Assembly: GCA_018434325.1 (NCBI GenBank)
Contig: JAHDPO010000047.1
Coordinates: 1 to 60,660, forward strand
Length of the DNA: 60,660 nt
Direction of reading: 5' to 3'
Source of the DNA: Clostridia bacterium
GTDB taxonomy: Bacteria > Bacillota > Peptococcia > DRI-13 > UBA5745
Below the pieces are notes generated by a model. The model saw only the letters and a program-made list of their open reading frames with translations. It ran no database searches and had not been told where the DNA came from. Shown here piece after piece: positions 28,452-39,395 of the stretch. Position numbers and translations under genes: made by a program. Every line of letters starts with the position of its first letter. The stretch's first letter is position 1.

Positions 28452-30509
28452 TTAGCGTTGCTTCCTGGCTATGGCTTCTTTAGCCAAAGCTGCTACATTG
28501 TCTTTGTCCAGGCCGTAAAGCTGGAGCAGCTGGCCGGGCTGGCCGGATTGACCGAATTGGTCCTGCACGCCCAGCCGCAAAACAGGCACAGGGCAAGCCT
28601 CCGCCAGAACCTCGGCGACAGCGCCGCCTAAGCCCCCCAATACGGAATGCTCTTCGCAGGTAACTAGGCAGCCGGTTTCCCGGGCAGCCGCAATCAAGGC
28701 GGCCCGATCCAGGGGCTTGATGCTGGATACATTAAGCACCCGGGCGCTGACGCCTTCTTTGGCCAGATCGGCTGCCGCTTCCAAAGCCACCGCCGTCATG
28801 ATGCCGCAAGCCGCCAGGGTAACGTCGCCGCCCTGCCGCAGCACTTGTATCTTGCCGGGCTCGTAAGCCATTTGCTCCGCAAAAATAACAGGAGACTTAG
28901 CCCGGCCCAGCCGGATATAGACGGGACCTTGGCAATGGGCGGCATAACGAACCATGGCTGCCGTTTCGGCGGCGTCCGCCGGCACCAGCACTTGCAGGCC
29001 CGGTATGGAACGCATCAAAGCAATGTCCGCCAGCATTTGATGGGACATGCCGTCTTCACCGACGGTGAGGCCGGCGTGAGTGGCGGCGATTTTTACATTG
29101 AGACCGGAGCTGCAAATCGTGGTGAGGATTTGCTCATAGGCACGGCCGGCGGCAAAAACGGCAAAGGTGCTGAAAAACACGGTTTTACCGCAGGTGGCCA
29201 GGCCCCCTGCCATACAGGCCATGTTGGTCTCGGCAATGCCGGCATTAATGAAGCGCTCCGGCGCCACACTTTTGAAATCGGCGGTCATGGTGGATTTGGA
29301 AAGGTCGGCGTCCAAAACTACCAGCTCAGGCATTTCTCCTGCCAGAGCCGCCAGGGTTTTGCCGTAGGCTTCCCGGGTGGCAGGACCTTGCTCAGCCTTG
29401 CCTTCTTTGGCATAGATGAGGTTGGCAGGCAGACTCGCCGCAGCAGCGGCAGTACCGGCGGTCGCAGCAGTGGCAGCACCAGCACCCGAGGCGGCATCGG
29501 CGGCGGCATCAGCAGTGGCAGCACCAGCACCCGAGGCGGCATCGGCGGCTGCTGCCGCCTCATAGGCCTCCCGGGCCGTATGCACGGCATGGCCGCCGTG
29601 CTGCCGCTGCCAAGCCGCAATTAATGCCTGGCGGGTCTCCGGGCTTTGCAGCTGCGCCTGGCCGCCCAGCTCCTCCATAGCCTGACGCCACTGTTTCTCG
29701 TCGGGAGCCTTGCCGTGCCAGCCGGCCTGACCTTCCATGAAGGACACGCCCTTGCCTTTGACGGTTTTGCACAAAAGCAAGCTGGGCTTGCCCTTGATGG
29801 TTTTCACTTTCTCCAGAGCCTGGCAGATGGCCTGAATATCGTGGCCGTCCACCAGTTCCACATGCCAGCCGAAGGCGGCAAACTTGGCGTCGATGGGCTC
29901 CGGATTCATCACTTCAGTGATGTCGCCGTCGATTTGCAGGCCATTCCAATCCACGATGCCCGTCAGATTGTCCAGCTGGTAATGGCCGGCAGCCATCGCC
30001 GCCTCCCAGACCAACCCTTCATCCAGCTCGCCGTCGCCCCACAGGGTATAAACCCGGTAATCCTTGCCGTCCAGCTTGCCGGCCAAGGCCATGCCTACGG
30101 CAGCGCTGCCTCCCTGACCCAGGGAGCCGGTGCTGGTCTCGACACCCGGCAAGGAGCCGTAATGAGGATGACCCTGCAAAGGGCTGCCCAACTGCCGGAA
30201 AGTAGGCAGCATAGCCGGATCAAAGTAACCCCGGCGGGCTAAGGTGCTGTAAAGCAGCGGGGACGCGTGCCCTTTGGACAGGACAAACCGATCCCGGTCA
30301 GGCCATTGGGGCCGGCTGGGATCGATGCGCATTTCTTTAAAATAGAGACAGGCTAGGATATCCGCCCCCGACAGCGAACCGCCGGGATGGCCGGATTTGC
30401 CGTGCCATACCATATCAATACTGTCTTGTCTGATCTGCCGGGCAATACCGGACAATTCTTCCTGACCCACCGGGCCGATCCATTGTTTGTTTTGTGCTTC
30501 TGCTGCCAA
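28452..30509 (-). CDS. tkt: Transketolase (fused N- and C-terminal halves)
   Basis: Thiamine-diphosphate enzyme of the non-oxidative pentose phosphate pathway. The N-terminal half (about 15-300) carries the TPP site (GDGELDEGLVWEA, then a downstream Asn in VDWNGLQI); the C-terminal half (about 375-685) carries the pyrimidine and transketolase-C domains (GIAETNMACMAGG, GLTVGEDGMSHQ). The halves resemble the separate two-subunit transketolases common in Clostridia, joined by an Ala/Gly-rich linker (about 312-366) whose DNA is a 45-bp tandem repeat. Frame is intact throughout. 685 residues; the starting ATG follows AAAAGGGGGCG. Confidence 0.93.
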   Translation of the reverse strand: MAAEAQNKQWIGPVGQEELSGIARQIRQDSIDMVWHGKSGHPGGSLSGADILACLYFKEMRIDPSRPQWPDRDRFVLSKGHASPLLYSTLARRGYFDPAMLPTFRQLGSPLQGHPHYGSLPGVETSTGSLGQGGSAAVGMALAGKLDGKDYRVYTLWGDGELDEGLVWEAAMAAGHYQLDNLTGIVDWNGLQIDGDITEVMNPEPIDAKFAAFGWHVELVDGHDIQAICQALEKVKTIKGKPSLLLCKTVKGKGVSFMEGQAGWHGKAPDEKQWRQAMEELGGQAQLQSPETRQALIAAWQRQHGGHAVHTAREAYEAAAAADAASGAGAATADAAADAASGAGAATAATAGTAAAAASLPANLIYAKEGKAEQGPATREAYGKTLAALAGEMPELVVLDADLSKSTMTADFKSVAPERFINAGIAETNMACMAGGLATCGKTVFFSTFAVFAAGRAYEQILTTICSSGLNVKIAATHAGLTVGEDGMSHQMLADIALMRSIPGLQVLVPADAAETAAMVRYAAHCQGPVYIRLGRAKSPVIFAEQMAYEPGKIQVLRQGGDVTLAACGIMTAVALEAAADLAKEGVSARVLNVSSIKPLDRAALIAAARETGCLVTCEEHSVLGGLGGAVAEVLAEACPVPVLRLGVQDQFGQSGQPGQLLQLYGLDKDNVAALAKEAIARKQR
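29466..29549. repeat. 45-bp-period tandem repeat inside the transketolase linker
   Basis: Bases 29466-29504 and 29511-29549 are identical over 39 bases, offset by 45 (15 codons). They encode the repeated DAASGAGAATA unit of the linker. The recent duplication keeps the reading frame. Confidence 0.92.
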
Positions 30510-30550
30510 GGCCGACGCCCCCTTTTATTGTCTTTGCTATTTGAACAGTT

Positions 30551-31682
30551 TTACATGTCTTCGTTTTCTACGGAGAGATTGACGCCGGCTGCTCTGGCCT
30601 TCAGCCAGGCTTCCATAAAGCCGGTAATATCGCCGTCCATAACGGCCTGGACGTTGCCCGTCTCGAACTTTGTCCGGTGATCCTTCACCATGCTGTAAGG
30701 GTGAAAAACATAGGAACGGATCTGGCTGCCCCAGCCGATATCCTGCTGATCCCCCCGCAAGCTGGCCAAAGCCTGTTCCTGCTCCTGGCGTTTCAAATCC
30801 AGCAGCTTGGCTTTCAAAATCCGCTCCGCCGAAGCCCGGTTGGAAATCTGGGAGCGCTCGCTTTGGCACTGCACCACGGTACCCGTGGGAATATGGGTGA
30901 TCCGCACCGCCGAGTCCGTCTTATTGACGTGCTGGCCGCCGGCGCCGCCGCTGCGGTAGGTGTCCACCTTCAGATCATCGGGATTAAGGACGATATCGTT
31001 TTCACTGCCGTCATCCAGCTCCGGCAGCACATCCACTGCCGAAAAGGAAGTGTGGCGGCGGCCGGAGGAATCAAAGGGAGAAATCCGCACCAGCCGGTGG
31101 ATGCCTTTTTCCGCCTTCAGATAGCCGTAAGCCTTATCGCCTTTAATCAGCAGAGTGACGCTTTTGACGCCGGCTTCGTCGCCGGGCAGATAATCCAAGG
31201 TCTCTACACTAAAGCCCTGGCGTTCCCCCCAGCGCACGTACATGCGCAGCAGCATCTCCGTCCAGTCCTGAGACTCGGTGCCGCCGGCGCCGGGGTGAAG
31301 GGAAATGATGGCATTGCCATTATCGTAAGCGTCGGAAAACAGCACCTGGATCTCCATTTGATCCAGCTTGGCTGTCAGCTCCTCCAAAAGGTCAGAGCAT
31401 TCCTCCAAATAATCCGGTTCTTCTTCACTGAGCTCATAAGCCGCCTGGGCATCCTGCCATAACGTCTCCAAAGAATTCATGCTCTCCAGCGTCTTTTTTA
31501 AAGGGGCCAGCTTTTGGGCCATTTTCTGAGCGGCGGCCATGTCGTTCCAAAAGTCGGGAGCACTCATCTTTTTTTCCAGCTCTGCTGCTATAGCCTTTTT
31601 GCCGGCTACGTCAAAGAGACCTCCTAAGGTCGGCAATTTGTTTTTTGCTGGTGTCCAGATCTCGTCTGATTTCCGCAGTCAT
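30551..31682 (-). CDS. prfB: Peptide chain release factor 2 with programmed +1 frameshift
   Basis: Recognises UGA and UAA and releases the peptide. The gene is in two frames. The first runs from the ATG at 31682 (AGGAGG upstream at 31694-31689) for 23 codons, ending CTT TGA. A +1 slip at CTT (31616-31614) resumes at GAC (31612), giving [14 protein letters not shown] and so on, 376 residues in total. The peptidyl-hydrolase GGQ loop is present ([12 protein letters not shown]), as is the RF2 SPFDS region. A start at 31636 in the second frame, which a simple gene finder would choose, is artefactual. It lies downstream of secA, an arrangement common in Bacillota. Confidence 0.96.
31610..31625 (-). 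promoter_or_regulatory. Programmed frameshift signal of prfB
   Basis: AGGAGG (31625-31620), a three-base spacer TCT, then CTTTGAC (31616-31610). The internal Shine-Dalgarno, the CTT slippery codon, the in-frame TGA and the following C all match the classical RF2 autoregulatory site: low RF2 favours the slip. Confidence 0.97.
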
Positions 31683-31807
31683 GTTTTTCCTCCTGTTCAA
31701 TTCGCCGCCTCATTAAAAGAGCCGCCGATATCTAATCTACAGCTTCACTGTATCCGATTTGTATAAGAATGCTAAATGGCAAAAATTACTTATCCAGGCG
31801 TCTTTAC

Positions 31808-34555
<2,748 letters not shown>

Positions 34556-34653
34556 TGATTGCACCTGCTTTCTTTTGATTTAAAGAGAGAAACCGGCTGC
34601 TTGCCAGTTGACAATACATCGTCAGGACCTGTTGGACAGTCCTTAACTTTTAT

Positions 34654-34682
34654 ATTGTATCACTGAAAGAGCCGGTTATCAA
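34654..34682 (-). promoter_or_regulatory. Promoter of secA
   Basis: On the minus strand TTGATA (34682-34677), a 17-base spacer and TACAAT (34659-34654), about 100 bases before the secA start. A short hairpin (AGGAC...GTCCT) lies in the leader. Confidence 0.75.
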
Positions 34683-34768
34683 ATGGCATTCGGTGGAGTT
34701 TTTGTGAACATAAAATGCGTGTAAAATGCGGTGCCGGAGCTGCCTGACCCCTGGATTCCAAAGCGCAA

Positions 34769-34781
34769 CGAATTTTGCTCA
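34769..34781 (-). repeat. Short core of the dispersed repeat upstream of secA
   Basis: Read on the minus strand TGAGCAAAATTCG, the start of the repeat family core, without the TTTGTATG half. It could be a decayed copy or chance. Confidence 0.35.
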
Positions 34782-34834
34782 AAAATTCAACTTTTATTTG
34801 AAGCTCCTTGAAATACAGCTTCTCTTCATGGTTT

Positions 34835-35464
34835 CTAATACTTTCTATAATGTCTTAAATATTCTTGACATAAATCCTTTGTCGTAATCATTTTATTCGT
34901 CAGTAATCCACAAACGACAGACGTATACTCTGGGAGAACCCCTGATTTGTACCACAATAAAGGTCTGTCAAAATAGGCATTTACTAATTGCCCTACATCT
35001 ATACCCAAGGATTCAAAGCTGAAAGTCATCCTATTTGGATGGGCACAGGGCAGCCCTGATTTACACTTGCAGGGTTTGCAAAGCCTGCAGCTGCCGGTAG
35101 AAATATAGCCCCCGTATTCTGAAGCTATCTGGCATAAAAATTTATCTGCCCTTGCTTTCAGCATCATATTGGCAGCCTTGATTTTTAAGTAATTATTTTT
35201 TATATACGAAAACTGCAGCATATTTATATGCAGATAAAAAAGGAACAGTTTCTTCTTTCCTTTTGTAAAATCATCGTATACCGGTGAGAAAGGCGGGCAA
35301 GACCACTTCTTATTGTAGTTAGGACAACCCTGCATACATAGCTGTTCAAAGTATTTTTTATCAATATAGCTTTCTAATAATTGTGGCTGAGTCTCCACTA
35401 TTTCAACGGTATAGCTTTTCTCTCCGCTTTTTGATAATGCAGAGCATTCAAAAACCGCCTTCAT
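34835..35464 (-). CDS. DUF2284 cysteine-rich (iron-sulfur type) protein
   Basis: About 209 residues of the DUF2284 family of predicted metal-binding proteins. Two cysteine clusters: CMQGCPNYNKKWSCPPF near the N-terminus and a ferredoxin-like CRLCKPCKC...LPC near 135-150, so probably one or more Fe-S centres. Function unknown; family members are often seen as redox helpers. The ATG at 35464 lies one base after the stop of the HD gene; an alternative ATG at 35482 would overlap it. Last gene of the four-gene XRE/ImmA operon, where it could supply electrons to the radical SAM enzyme. AT-rich compared with secA. Confidence 0.78.
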   Translation of the reverse strand: MKAVFECSALSKSGEKSYTVEIVETQPQLLESYIDKKYFEQLCMQGCPNYNKKWSCPPFSPVYDDFTKGKKKLFLFYLHINMLQFSYIKNNYLKIKAANMMLKARADKFLCQIASEYGGYISTGSCRLCKPCKCKSGLPCAHPNRMTFSFESLGIDVGQLVNAYFDRPLLWYKSGVLPEYTSVVCGLLTNKMITTKDLCQEYLRHYRKY

Positions 35465-35465
35465 A

Positions 35466-37058
35466 TCAGCTGCCCAAATCATTGGCTAAATCAATTGAAA
35501 TTTTACCTTTACGCCAAGTGGCAGGATCATTTTTATTGACCGGCTTATCCTCATCATCATATATTTCCCAAGTAACAGACAGCTCCAGACTATCATGTAA
35601 TCCGTTAATAAAATTTTGATTAAATATCTCATTTTTTATTTTATTGCTGGAATACTTAATATCACCGGTTAAGGACGAGGCTTTATCATTGGCAATGGTT
35701 AAGGTCATATCAAAAGAAATGTTAGGTGAGCTTTCGTATTCAATTACATATTTCCTAATAAATGAGAAATCCCGTTTAATTGTATCCTGGCCATCCCTGA
35801 AAATCGTGACGTAATTTAACGCCTGATCCTTAAGTCTTTTCATTAACCGGATGACAGACTCAGGCCCTTTCCTTTCGGGAATAACCATTTTTTCTGAGAT
35901 CTTGCAATAATGGGGATCTAACTTAGAATCCTCAGAATCAGATTTTTTGGCAATCGTTAAATCTATTTCCCCCGGTTCATATTTATCACCGGAGGATGTA
36001 TATAACTCTGAAATATATTTGCGGCCCCACTCCTGAGTATCATCCGTTATAATAAGTAAGAAGGCAAATGTCCCCATATACAAATGATAAACATCTGTAC
36101 AGGTATGTGAAGCAATTGACCTCAATATCTCACGCCTAATATAGAATTGGCGGCAATCCTCCGGGTCAAATTTGTAGTCCTCATTTATATTGTAATCAGA
36201 CTCCAGAAAATAGGTCAGCAGCTTATATATAATGAGGGTGCTGATAATTCCATGGTTCGTTCTTTCAAGGGATTTTTGAAATTTAAAATAGTATTTCGGC
36301 TGCAGCCTGGCCACATACTTTCTGATCTTTTTCCCCGCTTCTTCCTCTGTTCCCGCATACACCATTTTTGAGCTCATCAGGCGAACTACAAAATCGTTCA
36401 TGTAATTTTGGACACCGTGGAAGGACAAATCCATAGAAATATTTGGGTTTGCAACAAATGTAGAAACCATTGAGTGAGTGGTATCAATAATTTTTTTTGC
36501 TTTCTCCAAAGGATATCCCAAATCATGGGTCAAAGCAATGATTGTCCAAATGCTTATTTTTTCAGCTCTATTTAACTCTATTAGTTCGCTGTCCAAAATG
36601 GAAATAAAATTAAGGTAGTCTCCGTCATTTTTGACCATGCACTCAACTCCGGAAAACCATGTTCTCAATACATGCACCACATGATCACGGTAATATTGAC
36701 CAGAGCCATAGAGCATACTTTCAAATTCCTTATATTTCATATAATATTCATTTAATTCATCCAGACCATAGGCTTTTGGTTTTTTTTCGGTATTCTCTTT
36801 ATTAAAAGGTTCGCGTTTATCAAAAAATCTAAGGCAGCGAATAGCTTTCGACAGCAATAAACGCCATAATTGATCAGTCTTCGCCGAATGGCGAAAAATC
36901 TCGTAATCATCGTCATTGTCGCGGATTAACTGATGGAGTTCTTTGATTTTTTTCATAACCGCAGCATCCAGGGGATGATCACAGGAGAAGCCGGTGAATA
37001 ATTGTGCAGTTTCTTCAGCAATACAAATCGCCATCATACTTTTATCTTTATTGCTCAT
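35466..37058 (-). CDS. HD-domain hydrolase of unknown function
   Basis: A large protein (about 530 residues) with the ordered histidine/aspartate pattern of HD metal-dependent phosphohydrolases: DHVVHVLRTW (about 125-135), ALTHDLGYP (HD pair, about 178-183), then TNHGIIST and IASHTC. Such enzymes cleave nucleotides, cyclic nucleotides or dNTPs. The C-terminal 150 residues look beta-rich (ISFDMTLTI, KISIDLA) and are unrecognised. The ATG at 37058 follows GAGGATG; earlier ATGs (37067, 37064, 37073) are possible. All overlap the end of the radical SAM gene. No known system comes to mind with this partner set. Confidence 0.75.
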   Translation of the reverse strand: MSNKDKSMMAICIAEETAQLFTGFSCDHPLDAAVMKKIKELHQLIRDNDDDYEIFRHSAKTDQLWRLLLSKAIRCLRFFDKREPFNKENTEKKPKAYGLDELNEYYMKYKEFESMLYGSGQYYRDHVVHVLRTWFSGVECMVKNDGDYLNFISILDSELIELNRAEKISIWTIIALTHDLGYPLEKAKKIIDTTHSMVSTFVANPNISMDLSFHGVQNYMNDFVVRLMSSKMVYAGTEEEAGKKIRKYVARLQPKYYFKFQKSLERTNHGIISTLIIYKLLTYFLESDYNINEDYKFDPEDCRQFYIRREILRSIASHTCTDVYHLYMGTFAFLLIITDDTQEWGRKYISELYTSSGDKYEPGEIDLTIAKKSDSEDSKLDPHYCKISEKMVIPERKGPESVIRLMKRLKDQALNYVTIFRDGQDTIKRDFSFIRKYVIEYESSPNISFDMTLTIANDKASSLTGDIKYSSNKIKNEIFNQNFINGLHDSLELSVTWEIYDDEDKPVNKNDPATWRKGKISIDLANDLGS

Positions 37059-38025
37059 CGTCATCATCCTCATTATTCATTAAATATTGTCCGATGCAAG
37101 TCTCGCAATGGCCGTTACCGGAGAATCGCTGTGACAATTCCCTTATAAGGTTTAAATAAGGGGAGTGATTGTAAATATCCAGCAATGATTTATCATAAAT
37201 GCTTTCCGGCCGCATTTCCCTTAAGCACTGGGATATGCGGTCATTTTTGAAAACCTCGCAGGGGAAAACATAGCCATCGTATTTTATGTTGAGCTTACCC
37301 TGAGCAGCCTCACACTTATGGCAAAAGGGATCGGCAGAAAGAGGAACGCCGATACGAACATCGATCTCTGATTTTGTTTTTAATGCCTTTAGCCTGATCT
37401 TAAACTCTGCCAGCTCATCTGCTGTCATAGCAATTCGAGATTCATTGTGCAGGGCTCTGCCATGGGAAACCAGCCGCAGGAAGCTAACTTTGGAAACATT
37501 AAGATCTTTACACAAAGCAATCACGTCTTCAGCCTCATTGGCATTCAATTTCATGGGAACAAAATGAGCCTCGGTAATAATTGAAAATTTATGGGCAGAA
37601 GCTATGGACTGCTTCATCTTTTCAAAGCATCCTTCTGTTCCCATAATTTCATCATAAGTACTTGGTTTTGCAGCCTCAATATTAAAGATTAATTTGGTGA
37701 CATGCTTCGAAATGGCTTTGAGAATATCTTGATCAAGGGATGCTCGGTTATTATATTTATCAAAGGCAATCCCGCTGGTATAGACATAGGATTGCAGACC
37801 GGCAGCTGCAATCAGCTCTATCATGTCTGCAATTTCATGATGGAGGAAGGGCTCTCCGCCGGAAAGGCAGATTGTTTTGGCGCCCAGCTTTGCCGCATCT
37901 CCAACAATAGCAGCAAAGCAGTTAACATCCAAAATCTCTTTGCAGCTCTCATCAGACATAGAAGAGCAATGAAGGCAGTGATTGGGACATCTTCTTATGA
38001 TTTCTATGGAAACTTCTTTAAGCAT
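37048..38025 (-). CDS. Radical SAM enzyme with auxiliary cysteine cluster
   Basis: Generates a 5'-deoxyadenosyl radical to modify an unknown substrate. The [4Fe-4S] motif CPNHCLHC (C-x3-C-x2-C) is at residues about 13-20, followed by SGGEPFLH, the SAM-binding GGE motif. The C-terminus has extra cysteines (FCHKC, FPCEVF, CETC) resembling a SPASM/twitch domain, found in peptide- or protein-modifying members. 325 residues. The ATG at 38025 has GGAGG nine bases upstream and overlaps the XRE/ImmA stop by eight bases. No small precursor peptide gene is evident nearby. It lacks the viperin-specific sequence context, so I do not call it a viperin. Confidence 0.88.
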   Translation of the reverse strand: MLKEVSIEIIRRCPNHCLHCSSMSDESCKEILDVNCFAAIVGDAAKLGAKTICLSGGEPFLHHEIADMIELIAAAGLQSYVYTSGIAFDKYNNRASLDQDILKAISKHVTKLIFNIEAAKPSTYDEIMGTEGCFEKMKQSIASAHKFSIITEAHFVPMKLNANEAEDVIALCKDLNVSKVSFLRLVSHGRALHNESRIAMTADELAEFKIRLKALKTKSEIDVRIGVPLSADPFCHKCEAAQGKLNIKYDGYVFPCEVFKNDRISQCLREMRPESIYDKSLLDIYNHSPYLNLIRELSQRFSGNGHCETCIGQYLMNNEDDDDEQ

Positions 38026-39160
38026 TATTCTCGCCTCCAAGCTGGAATAGCGTCAACTGCTCAGCCTCTCTCTGATTATGCCTATTTTTAACTATATCCG
38101 TTTCAAAAGCAGATAAATACGCTGCTGGCAAAGAACAAATACGCTCAATCTCGTCTAAAGGTAAACAGACCTTGTCATAGAATGAGTTGAAGGATTCATC
38201 GCTTATTACCTGCATAAGAATGCTATTTATTATTTTATGCGGTCTTTCCATTTCAAACCTGTCATCAAGAGGCTCGTTTTTCTTCCAGCCCTGGGAGCTC
38301 ATTTGTATTTTCAATGAGTGCTCTCTGCGGCAGTCAATAATCCCTAATTCCTTGCAATAGCATAGGATTGAATCCACGGGAACCTTCCAAACTTCTTTCA
38401 GGAAAAGTATATCTTTAAGCTTAAGGGAAACAATCATATCCTTAAATATTGTTTCAGACATTAAGAAATACTGAGCAAAAATATCGGCTTCCCGCTCAAA
38501 CCTTTTATACTCATTTTGAAAATCTTCGTCAGACAGTCCACTATGCAGCACCAAATGACCAAGCTCGTGAGCCAAATTATAACGCCATTTAACAACCGTC
38601 ATCTTATTTTTGTTTATTATGATAATTGGAATTCCATTAATAATCCGGGAATATGCCTCTGTTCCAAGCTGAGCAGAGTCTATTACAAAAACATAAAAAC
38701 CCTGTTGTTCCAATAATTCCGTTAAGTTTTTGACAGGCTCATTTCCTATAGACCATTGATTTCTTAATTGCATCACATTTTCAGCAATAGATAAATTCTT
38801 TTCCGCTAAAAAATCAGGGGAACCTGCCGTCTTATTCTCAATAGCAAAAATAATTTCATAAGCCCACTGAGAAATTATATCTGCATAATCTATATGTGAT
38901 TTTGTGGTAATATTAGATTTCTTAAAAAAAAGAGGTGAGCAATTGTCGCTAAAATCAATATTATTTTTACAAACATACTGCCTCGATATTCCAAATACAT
39001 TTAATATTCTATCAATTATTATAGTCGACGGCACGCTTTTGCCATGCTCATATTTAGACACAGCTTGCTTGGTTATGCCTAAATTTGCCGCCAATTGTTC
39101 CAATTTTATATTACGTACTATGCGTATTTGACGAAGCCGAATCGGGTTTATCCCATGCAT
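38018..39160 (-). CDS. XRE regulator fused to ImmA/IrrE metallopeptidase
   Basis: N-terminal helix-turn-helix (about 5-60: LRQIRIVRNIKLEQLAANLGI, KQAVSKYEHGKSVPS) joined to an M78-type peptidase with HELGH (about 197-201) and the downstream EREADIFAQYFL ligand helix. Such proteins are stress- or phage-responsive: the peptidase cleaves a repressor, or itself, to switch on neighbours. The ATG at 39160 follows AGGGGA; the GTG at 39178 is an alternative. First gene of a four-gene operon with overlapping ends, behind a near-consensus promoter with duplicated sites. It is the likely sensor and regulator of that operon. Confidence 0.9.
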   Translation of the reverse strand: MHGINPIRLRQIRIVRNIKLEQLAANLGITKQAVSKYEHGKSVPSTIIIDRILNVFGISRQYVCKNNIDFSDNCSPLFFKKSNITTKSHIDYADIISQWAYEIIFAIENKTAGSPDFLAEKNLSIAENVMQLRNQWSIGNEPVKNLTELLEQQGFYVFVIDSAQLGTEAYSRIINGIPIIIINKNKMTVVKWRYNLAHELGHLVLHSGLSDEDFQNEYKRFEREADIFAQYFLMSETIFKDMIVSLKLKDILFLKEVWKVPVDSILCYCKELGIIDCRREHSLKIQMSSQGWKKNEPLDDRFEMERPHKIINSILMQVISDESFNSFYDKVCLPLDEIERICSLPAAYLSAFETDIVKNRHNQREAEQLTLFQLGGENNA

Positions 39161-39193
39161 AGCTATCCCCTGCAACACTTTTTATTCAACTTC

Positions 39194-39222
39194 ATAATAT
39201 GAAATTTCCATGGATTTGTCAA
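39194..39222 (-). promoter_or_regulatory. Strong promoter of the XRE/ImmA operon
   Basis: On the minus strand TTGACA (39222-39217), a 17-base spacer and TATTAT (39199-39194), about 35 bases before the start codon. Only one base departs from the sigma-A consensus. Confidence 0.85.
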
Positions 39223-39254
39223 CCAAACATTAGTTTTCCTGAAACTTGTCAACC
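39214..39254. repeat. Direct repeats at the XRE/ImmA promoter (possible operators)
   Basis: The word TTGTCAACC occurs at 39216-39224 and 39246-39254, 30 bases apart (about three helical turns). One copy covers the -35 box. This is the layout expected for cooperative autorepression by an XRE-type protein. Confidence 0.6.
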
Positions 39255-39395
39255 GAAAAAGAGCCATCTTGTATGCCGGCTTATCTAAAACCCACCGGCA
39301 CAAGGCTTCTCTATAATCAGCACTATTCAAGCGCTCTCGATCAAAGTATAATTAATTCAGAGAATTATTGATTATTTGTGGAAAGAAGGAATAAC

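Noticed and set aside
37048-38025. Prokaryotic viperin
   Set aside because: The motif context is CPNHCLHC with SPASM-like C-terminal cysteines, not the viperin-type sequence around the cluster.
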